In this document: one piece after another, positions 4,952 through 8,288 of the stretch
How positions within the stretch are numbered: the stretch's first letter is position 1
Layout: every line of letters starts with the position of its first letter
Assembly (NCBI GenBank): GCA_016191715.1
Contig: JACPVN010000484.1
Location: forward strand, 1 to 8,288
Direction of reading: 5' to 3'
From: Ignavibacteriota bacterium
GTDB taxonomy: Bacteria > Bacteroidota > Ignavibacteria > UBA10030 > SZUA-254
Length of the DNA: 8,288 nt
Translations under genes and position numbers: made by a program
The notes under the pieces: model-generated
Seen by the model: the letters and a program-made list of their open reading frames with translations, nothing else
Told to the model about the DNA's origin: nothing
The model's database searches: none

Positions 4952-6391
4952 ATGAACAAAGATAATACACAACTCATTCGAGGAGTAACGCTTCCAAGCG
5001 CAACCGCGCTAAATATGATTGACATGATTGGCGTTGGTCCGTTCATTACCATTCCGCTCATCATCGCGGCAATGGGCGGACCGCAAGCAATGCTCGGCTG
5101 GATTGTCGGCGCGCTCCTTGTCATATGCGATGGAATGGTGTGGGCAGAACTTGGCGCGGCAATGCCAAACTCCGGCGGCTCGTACCGTTATCTGAAAGAA
5201 ATCTACAATCCCGAAAAAGGAGGCAAACTCATGTCGTTCCTGTTTATCTGGCAACTAACGTTCAGCGCGCCTCTTTCCATTGCCTCCGGGTGTATCGGGC
5301 TTGCACTCTATGCAAGTTATTTGTTTCCTTCGCTCGGCGTAACATTTTTTCAGCACGACGTACAACTCACGATTCCGTTTCTTACTTCGTTCAAATTCAG
5401 CATCATCGTTTCTCCCGGAACATTCGTCGCGATGGGGACGTGCCTGCTTGCAGTTATTCTTCTCTACCGAAAAATCAATATCATCGGAAAAATCTCTGAG
5501 TATCTGTGGGTAGCAGTCATGCTCACCATTGCGTGGATTATTTTCGCAGGCATCACACATTTTAACAGTGCGCGCGCCTTCGATTTTCCACCGAATGCGT
5601 TTACGCTTGATTCCGCGTTCTTCAACGGACTCGGCGCCGCCATGCTCATCGCGATTTATGATTATTGGGGATACTACAATGTCTGCTTTTTCGCGGGAGA
5701 AGTGAAAGAACCGGGCAGAGTTATTCCCCGTGCAATCTTGTATTCGATTCTTGCTGTTGCGGCAATTTACATTGTCATGAACATCAGCATTCTCGGCGTC
5801 ATCCCGTGGCAGGAACTGAGTGAAACAGCAACGTCGGATGCACGACGGTTCATCATTTCCATTTTTATGGAGCGGCTCTACGGCGATTGGGCTGGCTCGC
5901 TTGCAACCATTCTCATTATGTTGACTGCGTTCGCATCCGTCTTTTCGTTGTTGCTTGGTTATTCCCGCGTACCGTATGCCGCCGCCCTCGAAGGAGATTA
6001 CTTCAAGCCATTCACACACATCCATCCTGAACATCGCTTCCCCAATGTTTCCCTTCTCGTGTTGGGTTTTGTCGCACTCTTCTTTTGTCTGTTTCGACTG
6101 GCAGATGTGATTGCGGCATTAGTTGTCATTCGAATCATCATTCAGTTTCTTGCACAGATTGCCGGCGTGATTATTCTCCGCGCACGCAAGCCCGATATGC
6201 CCCGCCCGTTTCGCATGTGGCTCTATCCGCTTCCAGCCATAATTGCCTTTGCAGGATTTGTCTATGTTCTCGTAATGCGGAATAATTTCGAGAAAGAAAT
6301 TAAATATGCTTTTGTTCTTCTAATAATAGGCGTGATTCTATATTTGATTCGTTTATGGAGAACTAAAATGGGCGTTTCAAAGAATCAATAA
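4952..6391 (+). CDS. APC-superfamily amino-acid permease
   Basis: A 479-residue inner-membrane protein with about twelve hydrophobic segments, the usual architecture of APC permeases. The first helix carries the unwound substrate-site motif (I-D-M-I-G-V-G-P, 23-30). Other family signatures are W-A-E-L-G-A-A-M-P-N-S-G-G-S-Y-R-Y (64-80), the cytoplasmic loop G-E-V-K-E-P-G-R-V-I-P-R-A (249-261), and S-R-V-P-Y-A-A-A-L-E-G-D (338-349). The last two helices lie between about residues 425 and 467, followed by a basic cytoplasmic tail. It probably imports an amino acid or polyamine by secondary transport, but the substrate cannot be read from the sequence. The ATG has no Shine-Dalgarno. It follows the intergenic palindrome, and the preceding deacetylase has no obvious functional link. 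Confidence 0.93.
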   Translation: MNKDNTQLIRGVTLPSATALNMIDMIGVGPFITIPLIIAAMGGPQAMLGWIVGALLVICDGMVWAELGAAMPNSGGSYRYLKEIYNPEKGGKLMSFLFIWQLTFSAPLSIASGCIGLALYASYLFPSLGVTFFQHDVQLTIPFLTSFKFSIIVSPGTFVAMGTCLLAVILLYRKINIIGKISEYLWVAVMLTIAWIIFAGITHFNSARAFDFPPNAFTLDSAFFNGLGAAMLIAIYDYWGYYNVCFFAGEVKEPGRVIPRAILYSILAVAAIYIVMNISILGVIPWQELSETATSDARRFIISIFMERLYGDWAGSLATILIMLTAFASVFSLLLGYSRVPYAAALEGDYFKPFTHIHPEHRFPNVSLLVLGFVALFFCLFRLADVIAALVVIRIIIQFLAQIAGVIILRARKPDMPRPFRMWLYPLPAIIAFAGFVYVLVMRNNFEKEIKYAFVLLIIGVILYLIRLWRTKMGVSKNQ

Positions 6392-6392
6392 T

Positions 6393-6407
6393 CTTTTGTT
6401 GCAAAAG
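6393..6407 (+). terminator. Weak hairpin after the permease gene
   Basis: CTTTTG (6393-6398) and CAAAAG (6402-6407) pair over six bases around a 3-nt loop, one base after the permease stop codon. TCTTCTTT follows rather than a clean T-run. It is a modest terminator candidate at best, and its left arm also contains the TTTG element of the next promoter. Confidence 0.3.
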
Positions 6408-6424
6408 TCTTCTTTGTATATTTG
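6395..6424 (+). promoter_or_regulatory. Bacteroidota-type promoter for the DUF2283-DCC-YbjQ operon
   Basis: TTTG (6395-6398), an 18-nt spacer and TATATTTG (6417-6424) match the Bacteroidota housekeeping consensus TTTG ... TAnnTTTG. The -7 element ends just 4 nt before the ATG at 6429, so the predicted transcript starts at or very near the initiation codon. This supports both the start of the first gene and the taxonomic guess. Confidence 0.6.
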
Positions 6425-6428
6425 ACCA

Positions 6429-6647
6429 ATGAGATTTAATTACTTTCCAGAAACCGATTCGCTTTATATTGACTTGTCAGAAAAGCCGAGTGTTGATTCT
6501 CAAGAAGTGGCAAATGGTGTTGTCATTGACTTCGACGAGAAAGGTGCCATTGTAGGAATTGATATTGACCACGCGAGCAAAATAGTCAATCTCCGACGGA
6601 TTGAATCTGACTCTTTGCCGGTCAGCGCATTCTCGCTTGCATCTTAA
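6429..6647 (+). CDS. DUF2283 family protein
   Basis: The 72 residues match DUF2283 throughout: R-F-N-Y-F-P-E-T-D-S-L-Y-I-D-L at 2-16, a V-x-x-G-V-V-I-D-F-D-E-K-G block (24-39), I-V-G-I-D-I-D-H-A-S (41-50), and a variable tail. The family is small and beta-rich and often lies next to DUF4258 proteins, where an antitoxin-like role is suspected but not established. Here there is no DUF4258 gene beside it. Instead it heads a tight plus-strand operon, with the next gene 6 nt downstream. A second DUF2283 gene lies 1 kb away on the opposite strand. The first ATG after the predicted promoter is taken as the start. Confidence 0.85.
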   Translation: MRFNYFPETDSLYIDLSEKPSVDSQEVANGVVIDFDEKGAIVGIDIDHASKIVNLRRIESDSLPVSAFSLAS

Positions 6648-6653
6648 TTTTTT

Positions 6654-7031
6654 ATGAACGAATTTGTTCAAACTGATCCAAACTGTGTTCTCCTATACGA
6701 TGCTTCCTGCAGAGTGTGCAGTCGTGGCGTGCTTGGTTTGAAAAAATTGCTGACGAAGCAAGGGGTTGAGATTGCTCCTTTACAGGAACAATGGGTGAAA
6801 GAAAAATTACATCTCACTGAATCAGAATTGCTGAGAGATGTGCGTTTACTCTTGAACGACGGAACGCTCATTGAAGGAGCGAGCGTGTATCGCTATGCGC
6901 TGAGAAAAACTTGGTGGACGTTTCCATTGTATCTTCTTTCCGTGTTGCCGTTGTTTAACGCTCTGTTTGATTGGAGTTATAAGATGGTCGCTAAGCGTCG
7001 TTATCAGATTTCTTTTCTCAATAATCTTTAA
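6654..7031 (+). CDS. DCC-family (DUF393) thiol-disulfide oxidoreductase-like protein
   Basis: A 125-residue protein opening with the family signature Y-D-A-S-C-R-V-C (15-22), the thioredoxin-like C-x-x-C pair being C19 and C22 (the usual G after D is A here). It continues with the expected A-P-L-Q-E-Q segment (41-46) and a G-A-S-V-Y-R-Y-A-L block (74-82). The C-terminal hydrophobic stretch P-L-Y-L-L-S-V-L-P-L-F-N (90-101) is normal for the family and may touch the membrane. Physiological partners of this family are unknown. It starts 6 nt after the DUF2283 stop and ends 8 nt before the next gene, so cotranscription is nearly certain. There is no Shine-Dalgarno; the spacer is six T residues. 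Confidence 0.88.
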   Translation: MNEFVQTDPNCVLLYDASCRVCSRGVLGLKKLLTKQGVEIAPLQEQWVKEKLHLTESELLRDVRLLLNDGTLIEGASVYRYALRKTWWTFPLYLLSVLPLFNALFDWSYKMVAKRRYQISFLNNL

Positions 7032-7039
7032 TTTTTTAT

Positions 7040-7498
7040 ATGCTTACTTGTATTAAATGCGGCAAGCAATTTCCATCTCGTTACTACCTCAAAACAGAGA
7101 ACATGTGTTTTGAGTGCTTCAACAAACTCTCTCCCGATGAACAACAGAAAACGATGAAAGAATCGCTTATGCGCCACCCGATGACGACAACCACCTTCAC
7201 GTTTGAAGGATACCGCATCCTGAAACAACTTGGAGTTGTTCGAGGAATCACCGTGCGTTCACGTTCCATCTTCGGGACAATCGGGGCATCGTTTCAAACA
7301 ATCGTCGGCGGTAACATTTCTCTTTTCACCGAGCTGTGTGAAAAATCCCGTGAAGAAGCATTCGAGATGATGGTGCTTCACGCTCAGCAAATCGGAGCAA
7401 ACGCGCTCATCGGTGTCCGCTACGACACAACGGAAATGATGAGCGGCGTAACGGAAGTGCTCTGTTACGGAACGGCGGTAGTGGTTGAGCCGGTGTAA
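7040..7498 (+). CDS. Zinc-ribbon plus YbjQ-domain (UPF0145) protein
   Basis: The 152 residues fall into two parts. Residues 1-30 form a zinc ribbon with C4-x-x-C7 and C23-x-x-C26. Residues about 53-152 are a YbjQ/UPF0145 (heavy-metal-binding) domain: F-E-G-Y-R-I-L-K-Q-L-G-V-V-R-G (55-69), I-V-G-G-N-I-S (88-94), the E-E-A-F-E-M-M helix, I-G-A-N-A-L-I-G-V-R-Y-D (118-129) and the final G-T-A-V-V-V-E (144-150). YbjQ domains assemble into pentameric rings, with function unproven; metal binding is suggested by annotation only. The zinc ribbon in front is a known but less usual arrangement. It is the last gene of the three-gene operon and is followed by a structured stretch containing its terminator. 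Confidence 0.88.
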   Translation: MLTCIKCGKQFPSRYYLKTENMCFECFNKLSPDEQQKTMKESLMRHPMTTTTFTFEGYRILKQLGVVRGITVRSRSIFGTIGASFQTIVGGNISLFTELCEKSREEAFEMMVLHAQQIGANALIGVRYDTTEMMSGVTEVLCYGTAVVVEPV

Positions 7499-7573
7499 TA
7501 AAAAAGATGAGTATACAGTTACTCAAGTTGACCGCTTTTCTGTAGCGTTACCATAAATGATAACTCTACACCT

Positions 7574-7630
7574 AACAAGCCCCGTAAACGGGACTGTTTA
7601 GGCAGTCCGATTTATTGGACTTGTTTTTAT
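7574..7630 (+). terminator. Structured 3' region with overlapping hairpins and terminator
   Basis: AACAAG (7574-7579) can pair with CTTGTT (7620-7625) to enclose CCCG-TAAA-CGGG (7581-7592) and GGACTG/CAGTCC (7591-7596 with 7603-7608). A competing hairpin AGTCC/GGACT (7604-7608 with 7617-7621) shares bases with the second and is followed by TGTTTTTATT, making it a good intrinsic terminator for the operon ending at 7498. The preceding 75 nt (7499-7573) show nothing I recognise. Confidence 0.6.
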
Positions 7631-7633
7631 TAG

Positions 7634-7653
7634 CATGACCGTTTACGGTCATG
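7634..7653. repeat. 8-bp perfect hairpin palindrome overlapping the DUF2283 stop codon
   Basis: CATGACCG and CGGTCATG are perfect arms around TTTA. The right arm contains the TGA stop of the minus-strand DUF2283 gene (7651-7649). Its core CCGTTTACGG is the exact reverse complement of CCGTAAACGG at 7582-7591, so the two hairpins can also pair with each other. It sits between convergent genes; neither side has a T-run long enough for a clear terminator. Confidence 0.7.
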
Positions 7654-7861
7654 TTTCAATGGGTAAATTTTCGATATTTACATTAACCAAATCACGATAT
7701 GTTAACCGATGGCTTGCATCAAGAATTTCCACACCAATGAGATGATTCTCGTTATCAAAGTCTAAGACTATTCCTTCTTCAATCTCATTACTTCGGGCAA
7801 CTTCTGTCGCTGTAAAACTGACATAGAGTGCATCTGCTGTTTTGCTATATTCTATCTTCAT
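7649..7861 (-). CDS. DUF2283 family protein, candidate antitoxin
   Basis: A 70-residue DUF2283 protein: K-I-E-Y-S-K-T-A-D-A-L-Y-V-S-F (2-16), E-I-E-E-G-I-V-L-D-F-D-N-E-N (26-39), L-I-G-V-E-I-L-D-A-S (41-50). It follows a DUF4258 gene on the same strand. Adjacent DUF4258-DUF2283 pairs recur in bacterial and archaeal genomes, and the DUF4258 partner resembles small RNase-type toxins, so an antitoxin role is a reasonable inference that the sequence does not prove. The stop lies inside a hairpin shared with the opposite operon's 3' region. It differs clearly in sequence from the other DUF2283 protein at 6429-6647, so it is not a recent duplicate. Confidence 0.87.
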   Translation of the reverse strand: MKIEYSKTADALYVSFTATEVARSNEIEEGIVLDFDNENHLIGVEILDASHRLTYRDLVNVNIENLPIET

Positions 7862-7895
7862 GCTGTTTAATCGTATTTGTCAACTACACTGATTA

Positions 7896-8114
7896 TCAAA
7901 TATTCTGTTCTGACTCTTTGTATGTTACTTTGAGGTATCGTTCATCTTTCGTACGGAAGGCATTTATCCTTCCGTGAATTGTTGCTTCAATATGTTCCGT
8001 CTGTTCAAGTACATATCGTACGTCATCTTCGGAATTTCGTCTCCATTTCATTCGTCTTCGAGCGTGACGGTCATACACAACCGTCTTCAAATTAATCTCA
8101 TTGAGTTTGAACAT
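7896..8114 (-). CDS. DUF4258 family protein, candidate toxin, probably shortened by a frameshift
   Basis: The open frame of 72 residues carries the DUF4258 core: D-R-H-A-R-R-R-M-K-W-R-R (15-26), a helix S-E-D-D-V-R-Y-V-L (28-36), then H-G-R-I-N-A-F-R-T-K-D-E-R-Y-L-K-V-T-Y (47-65). DUF4258 proteins are small RelE/MqsR-like in appearance and are found next to DUF2283 proteins. Here the frame ends abruptly after K-E-S-E-Q-N-I. The expected last strand is missing, but the -1 frame reads E-Y-L-I-I-S-V-V-D-K-Y-D and stops at 7869-7867, only 5 nt before the DUF2283 ATG. One extra A in the AAA at 7918-7916 would join the two. It may be an inactivating mutation, a sequence error or, less likely, recoding. 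The codon before the ATG is an in-frame TGA, which fixes the start. Confidence 0.8.
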   Translation of the reverse strand: MFKLNEINLKTVVYDRHARRRMKWRRNSEDDVRYVLEQTEHIEATIHGRINAFRTKDERYLKVTYKESEQNI

Positions 8115-8288
8115 TCATTTGCTTCATTCACAATGTACTAAATCTCTTTTCCAGAATTAATTTTTGTTTGAATAATGTTCTGGTGAAAGTATTCTTTTGG
8201 AACCTAATCTAATTGATATTTCTTTAAAGAAAGTGTACATTGACTTAGAAATAAATGATAATCAATGATATTCTCATCCATGAATTAC
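8115..8288. other. Intergenic region upstream of the DUF4258-DUF2283 pair
   Basis: I see no convincing gene in this 174-nt AT-rich stretch. It contains a perfect 14-bp palindrome TTTCTTTAAAGAAA (8219-8232) and an 8-bp inverted repeat, CAATGTAC (8131-8138) with GTACATTG (8235-8242). A 25-codon minus-strand ORF starting at 8281 has no supporting features. The promoter of the DUF4258-DUF2283 pair must lie here. Confidence 0.4.

Noticed and set aside
5255..6034. Long minus-strand open frame (259 codons) opposite the permease gene
   Set aside because: It lies wholly inside the strongly supported permease, has no family motif, and its charged, Cys- and Asn-rich composition is what the antisense of a hydrophobic protein gives.
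8253..8275. Fur-box-like sequence around TGATAATCAATGATA
   Set aside because: Only the central nine bases fit the 19-bp Fur consensus well (about 12 of 19 overall), and no iron gene is near, so it is likely an AT-rich coincidence.
8204..8281. 25-codon minus-strand ORF upstream of the DUF4258 gene
   Set aside because: No ribosome site, no recognisable motif and no sign that it is more than a random short frame.

Overview
The window looks like chromosome from a Bacteroidota/Chlorobi-type (FCB group) bacterium, possibly of the Ignavibacteria kind. Base composition is moderately AT-rich, and several genes lack a Shine-Dalgarno. One promoter matches the Bacteroidota form (TTTG, 18 nt, TATATTTG), and the PIG-L deacetylase is of the secreted type common in that group. 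The taxon is an inference from style; there is no rRNA or marker gene here.

Left part, minus strand (3142 down to 1). A hicB-hicA toxin-antitoxin pair is followed by a short leader and then two tandem DAHP synthase genes (2489-1476 and 1351-335). A truncated membrane-protein reading frame runs off the left edge. The leader (2653-2511) is the most interesting element. It encodes a 26-residue peptide with an uninterrupted Phe/Tyr run (codons 7-13: F-Y-Y-Y-F-Y-F). It then has mutually exclusive RNA pairings and a strong intrinsic terminator just before the first DAHP synthase. This is the layout of a ribosome-mediated transcription attenuator sensing Phe/Tyr supply, placed on the committing step of aromatic amino-acid synthesis. 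The two enzymes are of the Thermotoga type, with an N-terminal ferredoxin-like regulatory domain. They differ at residue 31, known in the Thermotoga enzyme to set Tyr versus Phe feedback specificity, so the locus may combine attenuation with two different feedback sensitivities.

Middle, plus strand (3236-6391). A secreted PIG-L/LmbE-family deacetylase with a C-terminal accessory domain is followed by a long imperfect intergenic palindrome and a 12-helix APC-family amino-acid permease. A 12-bp inverted repeat lies in the divergent promoter region between hicB and the deacetylase gene.

Right part. A tight plus-strand operon (6429-7498) encodes a DUF2283 protein, a DCC-family (DUF393) thiol-redox protein and a zinc-ribbon/YbjQ-domain protein. 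It ends in a structured stretch (7574-7653) of overlapping hairpins. Facing it on the minus strand is a DUF4258-DUF2283 pair (8114-7649) that resembles a small type II toxin-antitoxin module. The DUF4258 frame stops early, and the missing C-terminal strand appears to continue in another frame up to 5 nt before the DUF2283 start, which suggests a frameshift. The last 170 bases hold no convincing gene.
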